From Deltaproteobacteria bacterium (GTDB lineage: Bacteria > Myxococcota > Kuafuiibacteriia > Kuafuiibacteriales > Kuafuiibacteriaceae): a DNA stretch of 64,000 bases. The position numbers and the translations under genes are program-made. The stretch lies in contig JACKEN010000017.1 of assembly GCA_020632995.1 (NCBI GenBank), forward strand, positions 1-64,000, read 5' to 3'. A model generated the notes under the pieces. That model did not search any database. It saw only the letters and a list, made by a program, of their open reading frames with translations, and was not told the DNA's origin. This document shows positions 42,786 to 51,546 of this stretch, one piece after another. The stretch's first letter is position 1; every line of letters starts with the position of its first letter.

Positions 42786-45700
42786 GCGCGCACCGCCTTC
42801 AGGCGCCACACCAGGGCGAAGATGGCGGGGACCACCACCAGCGTGAGCACGGTGGACAGCCCCAGCCCGCCCAGCACCACCGCGCCGACCCCGCGGTAGA
42901 GCTCGGAGCCGGAGCCGGGGAAGAACACCAGGGGCGACAGGCCGGCGAGCGAGGTCAGCGCGCTCATGAAGATCGGGCGCACCCGGGACTCCACCGCGTA
43001 GGCCACCGCCTCGGCCAGCTCCACGCCGTCGCGCAGGCGCGCCACCGCGCCGTCGACCACGAGGATGGCGTTGTTCACTACCACCCCGATGAGGATGATG
43101 AAGCCCACCGCGGTGAGCATGTCGAGGGGCTGCGGCCCGAGGTACTTGTCGACGAGGGCGAGGGTGCCGAGCCCGCCCGCGGCGGCGAGGGGCACGGTGA
43201 TCATCACCGCCACCGGGGCGAGGAAGTCCTCGAAGAGGGCGGCCATGAGGAGGAAGCTGATCAGGGTGGCGAGCAAGAGGACCTGCCCCATCCGCGCCTG
43301 GGCCTGCTCGAGGTCGCCCGCGTTGCCGGCCAGGGTCACCCGGACCTCGGGGGGGATGACGCCCTTGCCCCGGAGGTCCACCAGCACCTGGTTGCGGATG
43401 ATGTTCATCGCCGACTCCAGGGCCACATCTTCGGGGGGCGAGACCTGCAGGGTGATGGCGCGGGTGCGCTCGATGCGGCGCACGATGGTGGGCCCGAGGG
43501 CCTCCTCGATGTCGGCGAGGCTCGACAGGGTCACCACCCCGCCGGTGGGGGTGCCGATCGCAGCGGAGGCCAGCTCCGCCTTGTCGGAGACCCCGCGCTC
43601 GACGTCACCGCCGTCGTTGGCCGCGCCCGAGAGCACCACGTCCACCTTGGGCTCGCCCGGCCGGCCGTACTCGCCCACGTAGGCGCCGTCCACCAGGGCG
43701 TCGACCGCGAGCGCGAGGTCGCTGTCGGTGAGGCCGACCCGCGCCACCTGCTCGCGCCGCGGCTTCACGTTGTACTCGAGCGCCCCCAGATCGAGCGAGG
43801 GGATGGGGCGCACCTGCGCGTTGGGGATCGCGCCCTTGATCGCGCCCAGGGTCGGGCCGGCCGCCTTGATGAGGCCCTCGAGGTCCGAGCCCGACAGCTC
43901 CACCTCGATCGCCCGCCCGCCGCCCAGCCGGCGGCCGAAGAGCGAGGCCTGGGTGGCGACGGGGAACACGCCGGGCACCTTGCTCACGAGGTTCCGGTAC
44001 CAGCCGAGGAACTCGCGGGTCTTGGTAGGGTCGGTGACCCCCGCGCCCATGAAGGCGTTCTCGGGGCGGCCCACGTAGAACGAGCGCTCCACCGCGGGGA
44101 CCCCGTCGACCTCCTTGCCGAGGTGCAAGGCGACCTGCTCCTGGATCCCACGGCCGATCTCCCCCATCTCGTCTACCGAGTAGCCGGGGGGCGGCACCAG
44201 GATGCCGAACACGAAGGCCCGGTTGCCGGTGGGGAGGTACTCCATGGGGGGCAACAGGGCCCACGAGGCGCCGATCGAGCCGACCAGGGCGATGATGACC
44301 ACCACGGCCGAGCGGAGCTTGCTCCGGCAGACCCAGCGCACCACGTCCGCGATCATCGCCCGGCCGGCGTCGGCCCACTTCGTCACCGGGCCGAGGCTCA
44401 GCACCGCGCCCTGCTCCTTCTTGAGCACCACGGTGGCGAAGGAGGGGATGACGAGCACCGAGACGATGAGGGACAGGATCACCGCCACGCTGATCGCCAC
44501 CGCGATGTCCCGCAGGATCTCACCCACCTCGTCCTGCCACGCGATGATCGGCACGAACACCACCGCGGTGGTGAGGGTGGAGGCGAGGATGGCGCCCCAC
44601 ACCTCGCTCGTGGCTAGCAGGGCGGCCTTCGCGGTGTCGGGCTCGCGCTTCTTCCAGGTGTCGATGTTCTCGAGCACCACGATGGCGTTGTCGACCACCA
44701 TGCCCACCGCGAACGCCATGCCGGCGAGCGACACCACGTTCACGGTGCGGCCCAAGAGGTTCATGCCGAGTGCGGTGCCCAGGGTGCACACCGGGATGGC
44801 CACGCTGACCACCGCGGAGGCGCGAAAGCTCCCGAGGAAGAGGACGAGCACGAGCACCGCGAGGAGGCCGCCGACCACCAGGTTCTGGCGCACGAGGTCC
44901 AGCGCCGCCTCGATGTAGCCCACCTGGTCCGAGACCACCTGGATGCTGAGCCCGAGCGGGTTCAGCAACTCCTCTTGCACCAGGTCGACCTCGGCCCGGA
45001 TCTGCTTGGTGACCTCGAGGACGTTGGAGCCCGCCTCCCGGAAGAGGAGGAGCACCATGGACGGGGTGTCGTCCGAGAACACCCAGGCGTCGCGCTTTCT
45101 GAGCCCGAAGTCGACCTTGGCCACGTCGCCCAGCTTCACCGCGGTGCCGTCGGCGGTGGTGGCGAGCACGACCTCCTCTAGGCCCTCGGGCTGGTCGGGG
45201 GACAGCGGGGTGCGCACCAGATACCGGCGCTTGCCCACCGTGATGTCGCCAGCCGAGCGGTCCTGGAGCTCGGCCCGGATCCGCGCCGCGACCTGGGTGA
45301 TGGTGAGCCCGCGCGCGGCGAGCGCGGCCTGATCGAAGATCACCTCGACCTCGCGATCGCGCCCGCCGATCAGGAGCACCTGGGCCACGCCCTTGATGCG
45401 CTCGAGGCGGGGCTGCACCCGCTGCTCGATCCACGTGCGGTACGCGCCGGGGTCCTGGCCGCCCTGCCGGGTCACGGTGATCACCGCGAGGGGCGGGCCC
45501 GCGCTGTCGGCGGCGGAGATCACCGGCTGGCGCGCGCCGTCGGGGTACTCGGGCACCTGCGAGAGCAGGTTGGTGACCCGCACCAGCGACTCCTCGATCG
45601 AGGTGCCGACCTCGAGCTCGAGGGTCACCGTGCCGCGCTCGAGGCGCGCCTCGGACTCCATCCGCACGAGGCCGGTGAGGCTCTTCAGCGCCTCCTCCTG

Positions 45701-45913
45701 GGGCTCCAGGATCTCGGACTCCACCTCGCGCGGCGACGCCCCCGGCCACACCGTGGCCACGTTGAGGGTGGGCACCGCCACGTCGGGGGTGAGCTGGATC
45801 GGGAGGTCCTCGAGCGAGAGGATCCCGAACATCGTGGTGAGGATGACCATCACGAGCACGGTGACCGGGCGCCGGATGCCCAGGCCCACCATGCCGCCGC
45901 CTTGCACGCTCAC
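42782..45913 (-). CDS. RND efflux transporter (AcrB superfamily)
   Basis: 1043 residues, standard length. TM1 'RRPVTVLVMVILTTMFGIL', periplasmic porter domains and the twelve-helix pattern, with 'AGMAFAVGMVVDNAIVVLENI' as TM4. At that site AcrB-type pumps have two Asp; here they are Asp-Asn, so the proton relay differs. It expels small molecules, substrate unknown. Overlaps adaptor and TolC by 4 bp each: adaptor-pump-channel operon. Confidence 0.93.
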   Translation of the reverse strand: MSVQGGGMVGLGIRRPVTVLVMVILTTMFGILSLEDLPIQLTPDVAVPTLNVATVWPGASPREVESEILEPQEEALKSLTGLVRMESEARLERGTVTLELEVGTSIEESLVRVTNLLSQVPEYPDGARQPVISAADSAGPPLAVITVTRQGGQDPGAYRTWIEQRVQPRLERIKGVAQVLLIGGRDREVEVIFDQAALAARGLTITQVAARIRAELQDRSAGDITVGKRRYLVRTPLSPDQPEGLEEVVLATTADGTAVKLGDVAKVDFGLRKRDAWVFSDDTPSMVLLLFREAGSNVLEVTKQIRAEVDLVQEELLNPLGLSIQVVSDQVGYIEAALDLVRQNLVVGGLLAVLVLVLFLGSFRASAVVSVAIPVCTLGTALGMNLLGRTVNVVSLAGMAFAVGMVVDNAIVVLENIDTWKKREPDTAKAALLATSEVWGAILASTLTTAVVFVPIIAWQDEVGEILRDIAVAISVAVILSLIVSVLVIPSFATVVLKKEQGAVLSLGPVTKWADAGRAMIADVVRWVCRSKLRSAVVVIIALVGSIGASWALLPPMEYLPTGNRAFVFGILVPPPGYSVDEMGEIGRGIQEQVALHLGKEVDGVPAVERSFYVGRPENAFMGAGVTDPTKTREFLGWYRNLVSKVPGVFPVATQASLFGRRLGGGRAIEVELSGSDLEGLIKAAGPTLGAIKGAIPNAQVRPIPSLDLGALEYNVKPRREQVARVGLTDSDLALAVDALVDGAYVGEYGRPGEPKVDVVLSGAANDGGDVERGVSDKAELASAAIGTPTGGVVTLSSLADIEEALGPTIVRRIERTRAITLQVSPPEDVALESAMNIIRNQVLVDLRGKGVIPPEVRVTLAGNAGDLEQAQARMGQVLLLATLISFLLMAALFEDFLAPVAVMITVPLAAAGGLGTLALVDKYLGPQPLDMLTAVGFIILIGVVVNNAILVVDGAVARLRDGVELAEAVAYAVESRVRPIFMSALTSLAGLSPLVFFPGSGSELYRGVGAVVLGGLGLSTVLTLVVVPAIFALVWRLKAVRA

Positions 45914-46971
45914 TCGGAGACCTCCACCGGCTGCCCGGCGCGCAGGCGCTCGTTGCCCCGGGTCACCACCTGGTCGCCCTCATGGAGCTCGTCGGCCCGC
46001 ACCAGCGCGGTGCCCTTCGCCTTGGCCAGCACCTCGACCTTCAGCGGCGCGGCCTTGCCGTCGACCACCTTCACCACCCGGGTCTCGGTGGGGTCCACGA
46101 TCAGCGCGTCGTTGGGCACCACCAGGCCCTCGTCGGTGAGGGCCACCTTGAACTCCACCTCGACCGAGTCGCCGGGGAGGAGCCACGCCGCGGGGGCGGT
46201 GGGCGTGACCCGGACCCGCAGGGTGCGGCTCACCGGGTCGAGCGCCGGCACCACGCCGTCCACCCGCGCCTCGGCCTCACCGCGGCCGAGCAGGCGCGCG
46301 GGGTCGCCGGGCTGCACGTGCCCGAGGAGCGCGCGGTTCGCGTCCACGATGATCTCCAGATCCTCGGTCGCCACCAGCTCGAGGGCCGGCGTCCCCGCCT
46401 GCACCCAGTCGCCGGGGTCGACCCGCCGCTCCGCCACCACCCCGTCGAAGGGCGCGCGCACCCGGTGGAGGGCCAGGTTGGCCTCCGCCTCCTGCAAGGC
46501 AGCTTGCAGCGCGGCCTGCTGGGCCTCGAGGCTCCGCACCTTGGACTGCGCCCGCTCGCGCTCCACCTCGGGCACCACGTTGGCCCGCAGGCCCGAGAGG
46601 CGGTCCACCTCGCGCCGGGCCTGGGCGAGGTCCTCGGTGTGGGCGTCGATCTGGGCCTGGGCGGTGGCGACCCGGGCCGCCGCGAGGTCGGGATCCACCT
46701 CCACCAGGAGCTGCCCGCGGGTCACGTGATCCCCTACGCGGACCCGAACCTTGTTCACCGCCCCCGCCGCGCCCGCGGCGAGGCTGGCCCGGGCCGAGGC
46801 CCGCACCTCACCGAGGAAGCGCCACGCGTCCTCGAGCGCGCGAGCCTCGGCCGGGGCGACCCGCACCTTGGCCGCGGGCGGCGGGGCGGCGGCCGGGGCG
46901 GCGCCAGCGGGTTTGTCGGGGGCCGGACAGGCGGCCAGGAGGAGGGGGAGGGTGAGGACGACTCGACGCAT
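45910..46971 (-). CDS. RND periplasmic adaptor (membrane-fusion) lipoprotein
   Basis: 353 residues. Lipoprotein signal 'LTLPLLLAACPAP'. Barrel-sandwich and hairpin region: 'AAGAAGAVNKVRVRVGDHVTRGQLLVEVD', a coiled coil and 'HRVRAPFDGVVAERRVDPGDWVQAG', then a beta-barrel and membrane-proximal domain. It bridges the RND pump and TolC channel. First gene of the operon. Confidence 0.92.
   Translation of the reverse strand: MRRVVLTLPLLLAACPAPDKPAGAAPAAAPPPAAKVRVAPAEARALEDAWRFLGEVRASARASLAAGAAGAVNKVRVRVGDHVTRGQLLVEVDPDLAAARVATAQAQIDAHTEDLAQARREVDRLSGLRANVVPEVERERAQSKVRSLEAQQAALQAALQEAEANLALHRVRAPFDGVVAERRVDPGDWVQAGTPALELVATEDLEIIVDANRALLGHVQPGDPARLLGRGEAEARVDGVVPALDPVSRTLRVRVTPTAPAAWLLPGDSVEVEFKVALTDEGLVVPNDALIVDPTETRVVKVVDGKAAPLKVEVLAKAKGTALVRADELHEGDQVVTRGNERLRAGQPVEVSE
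46494..46507. repeat. Iterated palindrome variant GCAAGG-CA-GCTTGC
   Basis: Inside the adaptor gene; with its flanking bases it is a 16-bp palindrome, TGCAAG-GCAG-CTTGCA. Confidence 0.55.
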
Positions 46972-47116
46972 GGGGCTCCGGGCGGGGGGGCGTCCCGCGG
47001 TGCACCGGAACTCCTACGTGCGGGGAGGCGGATTGCAACCAGGAACGTCGAGGGGTTGGGCAGGGGGCCCACCGGGCGAGGTGGACCGGGGCATCGCCTG
47101 AGGATAGCGTAGGCCT

Positions 47117-47332
47117 ATGCCGTCTCAGGAACAGGGCCGCTTCGATGAGGCATCGAGGGCGCTCGCGGCGGTGCTCGACCGCGTGGATCCCGAGCTGCGC
47201 GCGGCTGCGAGCGACGTCGACCGGACGCTCCTGGCCTGGTCGATGAGCTTGTCTCCACTCGAACGGCTTCGCGCGTCGAGCCGCGCGGCCGCTGCGCTGG
47301 GGCGGTTCCGCCGTGTCGGCGGCGACGACTAA
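47117..47332 (+). CDS. Small conserved-looking protein, function unknown
   Basis: 71 residues, 'MPSQEQGRFDEASRALAAVLD...'. The core 'AASDVDRTLLAWSMSLSPLERLRASSRAAAALGRF' is helical and resembles small proteins I associate with DUF-type pairs in myxobacteria, but I cannot name the family. No second gene follows on this strand, and its stop overlaps the 3' end of the convergent gene by 4 bp. Coding is supported by third-position G/C and composition only. Confidence 0.5.
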   Translation: MPSQEQGRFDEASRALAAVLDRVDPELRAAASDVDRTLLAWSMSLSPLERLRASSRAAAALGRFRRVGGDD

Positions 47333-47835
47333 GACACCTGGGCGATCCCCACCACGTAGTTCTTGCCGTAGACCTTCGCGCACTTGGGGCACGTCGTATA
47401 GAAGAAGTAGAGCTTCTCCAGCTGGCGCCCCTTGGCCTGCACGAGGGTGCTCATCCGCTGGGCCCACAGGTTCGCGTCCTTGTAGGGCCCCTCGAACACG
47501 TGGGTGAGGAAGGTGCCGCTCAGCTCGACCATCTCGGCCCCGGGCACGTCCTGCTCCACCCAGAACAGGTGCTCCGCGTGCCACGGGGAGTCGTCGTGGC
47601 TGAGGACCATGAAGTGATCGCCCTCGGCGTGGGCGTCATGAATGGTCTGCATGGTCTTGGTGAAGACCTTCCCCATGTTCACCGGGACGTGGAGCACGCT
47701 CCTGGTCTGGGCCCGCACGAAGCGGTGCTTGTCGAGGTGGAGCTCCTGGTCCTGCCAGGGCTTCGGGTCGAAGCGGGGGCAGCAGCCGGTGGGGCGGTCG
47801 GACAGGTCGTAGGTCGGGATGACGTTGGTGTCCAT
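47329..47835 (-). CDS. Conserved protein annotated in relatives as hydrolase
   Basis: 168 residues from ATG 47835 (MDTNVIPTYDLSDRPTGCCPRFDP). Recognisable conserved pieces: 'GCCPRFDPKPWQDQ', 'VELSGTFLTHVFEGPYKDA', 'KLYFFYTTCPKCAKVYGKNYVV'. The CxxC in TTCPKC may bind metal. Relatives with this pattern are usually called hydrolase without biochemical evidence; the reaction is unknown. An in-frame ATG at 47859 would add eight residues. Confidence 0.72.
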   Translation of the reverse strand: MDTNVIPTYDLSDRPTGCCPRFDPKPWQDQELHLDKHRFVRAQTRSVLHVPVNMGKVFTKTMQTIHDAHAEGDHFMVLSHDDSPWHAEHLFWVEQDVPGAEMVELSGTFLTHVFEGPYKDANLWAQRMSTLVQAKGRQLEKLYFFYTTCPKCAKVYGKNYVVGIAQVS

Positions 47836-47945
47836 GGGCTCGGGACCAGCAATGCCCATGCCCGACGGAGGGCTTGCACTCGGCCGGCGCGACGTCACCG
47901 CCCGGGGATGCCGGTGCAAGGTGGGTTTCGGAGGCTCGGGCGGCT

Positions 47946-48848
47946 TCAGCCGGCTTGGGTGATGGCGGCGTCCAAGGCGGCCACGTCGAGCTTGTTCATG
48001 CCCATCATGATCTCGAACGCGCGGCTCCGGGCCGCGAGGTCGGGGTGGTTCAGCCACCGGCCGATGTCAGCCGGGAGCACCTGCCAGGACACCCCGAAGC
48101 GGTCCTTCAGCCACCCGCACCGGCCGGGCTCGCCGCCGTCGGAGAGCTCGGCCCAGTAGCGATCGATCTCCGCCTGATCCTTGCACGGCACCTGGAAGGA
48201 GAGCCCCTCGGTGAACTTGAAGCCGTGCGGCATGTGGCTGTCGGAGGCGATCATGCCCTGACCGCTCAGGACGAAGCGGGCGTGCTTCACGTACTCCACC
48301 GGCCCCTCGCCCTCCTCATAGCGCTCCACGCTCTCGATCTTCGAGCCGGGGAACACGCGGGTGTAGAGCGCCATCGCCTCGTCCGCGCGACCCGCCACGT
48401 CGTTGGCGTACATGAGCGCGGGCACCAGCACCGGACCGTCCTCGCCCCTTCGCCCGGTGATGATCTGCCACGACACCCCGAAGCGGTCCTGCACCCACGC
48501 GTAGCGCGGGCTCCACGGGTATGCGTCGATCGGCATGAAGGCCTGCCCGCCCGGTTCGAGCGCGGCATAGTAGCGGTCCGCCTCCTCCGGAGTGTCGACG
48601 AGGAGGAAGAACGAGATCGCGGGGCTGATCTTGTACATCGGCCCGCCGTTCAAGGCGACGAAGTGCACGCCCGCGGCCTCGAACTCGGCCGTGATGACGC
48701 TCCCGCGTGGGCGGCCGGCGGGGTTGTCGACGTCTTCGGGGTAGCGGGTGGTGCTGGTGATGCGGGCGTCGGGGAGGAACTGGGTGTAGAAGGTGGCGGC
48801 GGCTTCTGCCTGGTCGTCGAACCAGAGGCAGGGGACGATGGGGCTCAT
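47946..48848 (-). CDS. Two-domain VOC-family (PhnB-like) protein
   Basis: 300 residues from ATG 48848. Two tandem 3-demethylubiquinone-methyltransferase/PhnB-type VOC domains: 'PIVPCLWFDDQAEAAATFYTQFLPDARI' and 'PALMYANDVAGRADEAMALYTRVFPGSKI', each followed by 'RFGVSWQ'. VOC folds bind metals and modify or bind small molecules; function here unknown. Upstream in-frame start gives an Arg-rich leader and was rejected. Confidence 0.9.
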   Translation of the reverse strand: MSPIVPCLWFDDQAEAAATFYTQFLPDARITSTTRYPEDVDNPAGRPRGSVITAEFEAAGVHFVALNGGPMYKISPAISFFLLVDTPEEADRYYAALEPGGQAFMPIDAYPWSPRYAWVQDRFGVSWQIITGRRGEDGPVLVPALMYANDVAGRADEAMALYTRVFPGSKIESVERYEEGEGPVEYVKHARFVLSGQGMIASDSHMPHGFKFTEGLSFQVPCKDQAEIDRYWAELSDGGEPGRCGWLKDRFGVSWQVLPADIGRWLNHPDLAARSRAFEIMMGMNKLDVAALDAAITQAG

Positions 48849-49058
48849 GGGGTTGTGGTGCTGGAGGGCGGGATGGGTGTCAATGGGGGCGTCTCGCGGT
48901 GCCCTGAATCTCCACTCCAGATGTGGTTCTCGAACTCCGCAACCGGGCGGCACCGGTCAGCCGAGGTCCCGAGCAGGGAACTCGAGCCGTGAGGCTTCCG
49001 CCTGTCGTTGCGGATCCGATATGTTCACCTGGGCGGCTATTCGGAAGGACGAGAACCT

Positions 49059-49634
49059 ATGAGGGCTACGACGACGGCTATTGCAGGATTGACCGGGGAC
49101 CAGCAGCGCCGCTTCAGCGCGTACTGCGTCAAGCTGACGTATCCCATGTTTCATGCGATCGCGTCCTATGCTGATGAGGAGCCCAAGGAACTCATCTCGC
49201 TCGTATCGGGGCTCGTCGACGAGCTCTGGGAGGGCAAACCTGTCCGCAGAAGTGATGGTTCCGATCGACTCACGGTTGTGAAGGCCATGCTCCAATTGCT
49301 GCCTCACGCAGACGACGCTGCGTACCCAGAATACTACCAATCTTGCTTTCTCAATGTGCTGGTCGGTGCAGTTGTGGCCGCGACGCATGACCCAAAGGAC
49401 GGAGCGATTTCGGCTCTCTCGGAGACCATCAACTTGATCGAGGCCGCCCTGTCGTATGTACACGCCGAGGAGGCGAATGCAGCCATCGACGAACTATTCG
49501 GGCGCCTCGACGCCTTCCTCGAGGAGGAGGTCGGCGATCGAGCTCGGCTGGAACTCAATCTGGCGCGCAGCGCCGTTCCCGGCATGGCGCCGAAGCTTCG
49601 AGAGAAGCTGTGGGCTACAGATCCGAGAACATAG
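49059..49634 (+). CDS. DUF416/YjaG-like protein on an AT-richer islet
   Basis: 191 residues from ATG 49059 (MRATTTAIAGLTGDQQRRFSAYCVKLTYP). Helical protein with 'SGLVDELWEG' and 'LNLIEAAL' pieces reminiscent of DUF416, members of which occur as immunity-like proteins, but the match is weak. Composition differs: 49141-49200 is about 53 % G+C by count, against about 70 % at 48301-48360. A recent arrival is likely. Confidence 0.55.
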   Translation: MRATTTAIAGLTGDQQRRFSAYCVKLTYPMFHAIASYADEEPKELISLVSGLVDELWEGKPVRRSDGSDRLTVVKAMLQLLPHADDAAYPEYYQSCFLNVLVGAVVAATHDPKDGAISALSETINLIEAALSYVHAEEANAAIDELFGRLDAFLEEEVGDRARLELNLARSAVPGMAPKLREKLWATDPRT

Positions 49635-49718
49635 GCAACAGCACGGTCTTGAAGGTGCCAGGCCCACCGGCACGGGCAGTTGGCGCCTTCGGAGCTGTTG
49701 GCTCAGGCCTGCGGGATC

Positions 49719-50462
49719 TCAGGCTGCCGCCGCAGCGCTCGATGCGGTGCCGGTGCGCGCGCGTTCCGCCCACCGCCCTGGATGCACCCCCCTCACCAAG
49801 AGCCACAACAAGAGCGCCAGCTCTGACAGGTGGGTGACCACGAGGAACGGGTTGCCCCACAGCGAAGGTGCGGCGCTCGGGAACAGCAGCGCCTGAGCGA
49901 AGTGGATGAGGTAACCCGGTGTGCCGAGCAGGAGCAGCACCCCCAGGACCTTCGGCAGGAACGTAGACCGGAGCACCAGCACCCCGAGCGGCAACAACCA
50001 CAGGGCAAAGAAGATGGTGGCGACGCTGTTGCCGAAGCGGAAGATCTCGAGGGACACCCCCAGTTGCTCGAGCTGCCCAGCCTTCGCGAGCGGCAGCGCG
50101 GCGAACAGGTTCGTCTGGTTCAGCATGTAGATCGGGACCGAGGTCACGACGAGCGCGAGCATGGTCAGCGCGGGGCGGCCGTCGACCGGGCGCAGCAGCC
50201 GGTATAGGAACAGCGCGTAGAACACCCAAGCCACCATCATGGCCAGGCTGCCCAGGATGCCGTAGCGGAGCAGGGACTCGTTGGCGACGAGGTTGCTCGC
50301 CGTCGTCGCGAGGTCATCGCGGACCAGGAGCCTGGTGCTGGCCCAGTTCGCGAACGTGCCGCCGACGAGCATGACCAGCCCAAACACGGCGGCGACCCGG
50401 GCGTGGGCCTTGGGCGAGTGGCCGAACAGCGGTGCGTAGAGCGGACTGGCGTCTGCGTTCAA
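49719..50462 (-). CDS. DUF4386-type membrane protein
   Basis: 247 residues with about six membrane spans. 'ARVAAVFGLVMLVGGTFANW', 'GILGSLAMMVAWVFYALFLYRLLRPVD', 'PIYMLNQTNLFAALPLA' and 'PKVLGVLLLLGTPGYLIHF' fit the DUF4386 family. Function unknown; no operon partners. Confidence 0.75.
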   Translation of the reverse strand: MNADASPLYAPLFGHSPKAHARVAAVFGLVMLVGGTFANWASTRLLVRDDLATTASNLVANESLLRYGILGSLAMMVAWVFYALFLYRLLRPVDGRPALTMLALVVTSVPIYMLNQTNLFAALPLAKAGQLEQLGVSLEIFRFGNSVATIFFALWLLPLGVLVLRSTFLPKVLGVLLLLGTPGYLIHFAQALLFPSAAPSLWGNPFLVVTHLSELALLLWLLVRGVHPGRWAERARTGTASSAAAAA

Positions 50463-50564
50463 GACCGTTCCTCCGAGCGAACTCAGCGCGACCCGCCCGA
50501 CGGTAGATGAGCGCCGCGTCGGCGGCCAGAGACGAGGCTGGGATCGAGGCCTCGGTGCCCGCGC

Positions 50565-51476
50565 TCACGCGCGCGCATGGAGCTTTCGCCACGCCTCCAC
50601 CAGCGCCTCCGCCCCGACCTCAACCCCCTCCGGCACCAACCCCAGCCCTGTCGCCAACTCCCCGAGGACGGCCTCCGGCCGCCGCCCCGCCTCCCGGTGC
50701 GCGGCCACCGTGGTGCTCCCGCTCCGCTTCGCGAGCCGCTGCCCGTCCTCACCCAGCATCAGCGGCACGTGAAGCGTGTCAACCGGGCCTGCATCCGCGT
50801 CCAACAACCGACGCAACAGGAGTTGACGCGGCGTAGATCCGGCAAGATCCGCCCCCCGGATGATCGTCGTGACGCCCTGCGCCAGATCATCGACGGTGAC
50901 CGCGAGCTGGTAGGCCCACAGCCCGTCGGTGCGGCGCAGGATGAAGTCCCCCACCGCCGCGTGGACGTCCTGGTCCAGCGCCCCCAGCGCGCGGTCATGA
51001 TGCGTGATGACGTCGCCCAGCTCGGTCCGCAGCCGCACCGCTGGGTTGCGGCCGGGGCGAGGGCGGAAGGCGTCGCGGCAGGTGCCGGGGTAGCGGGGGC
51101 CCTCGTCCGAGGGCCCGTGGGGGGCGGAGGCGGTGAGGGCGATCTCCTTCCTCGAGCAGGTGCACAGGAACGTGCGCCCCTGCTGGCCGAGAACATCGAG
51201 CGCGGCGAGGTAGCGGTCGGTGCGCTCGCTCTGGGTGTAGGGGGCGTGGGGGCCGCCGGTGTCGGGGCCGTAGTCCCAGCTCAATCCGAGCCACTCCAGG
51301 TCGCGCATGATGTCGTCCGCCGCGCCTTTGACGCAGCGGTCGGTGTCGATGTCCTCGATGCGCAGCAGGAGCACACCGCCCGCCGCCCTTGCATCCAACC
51401 AGGCCGCCAGGCTCGTGCGTGCGATGCCGAGGTGGATGCGGCCGGTGGGGCTGGGGGCGAGGCGCCCGACGTACAT
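50565..51476 (-). CDS. gluQ: Glutamyl-Q tRNA(Asp) synthetase
   Basis: 303 residues from ATG 51476 (MYVGRLAPSPTGRIHLG), close to the length of the truncated GluRS paralogue. HIGH-like 'IHLGI', zinc cysteines in 'CTCSRKE...YPGTC' and a modified KMSKS 'RLAKRSGS' are seen. It lacks the anticodon-binding domain. It adds glutamate to queuosine in tRNA-Asp(GUC), the tRNA encoded at 12966-13042. Divergent from the PilZ gene. Confidence 0.93.
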   Translation of the reverse strand: MYVGRLAPSPTGRIHLGIARTSLAAWLDARAAGGVLLLRIEDIDTDRCVKGAADDIMRDLEWLGLSWDYGPDTGGPHAPYTQSERTDRYLAALDVLGQQGRTFLCTCSRKEIALTASAPHGPSDEGPRYPGTCRDAFRPRPGRNPAVRLRTELGDVITHHDRALGALDQDVHAAVGDFILRRTDGLWAYQLAVTVDDLAQGVTTIIRGADLAGSTPRQLLLRRLLDADAGPVDTLHVPLMLGEDGQRLAKRSGSTTVAAHREAGRRPEAVLGELATGLGLVPEGVEVGAEALVEAWRKLHARA

Positions 51477-51546
51477 GGGGGGCAGTGTGGGGGGAACGGG
51501 CGGCGATCGCAACGTTGCCGTCAAGGTCCCTCAGGGTCCGCCGAAC

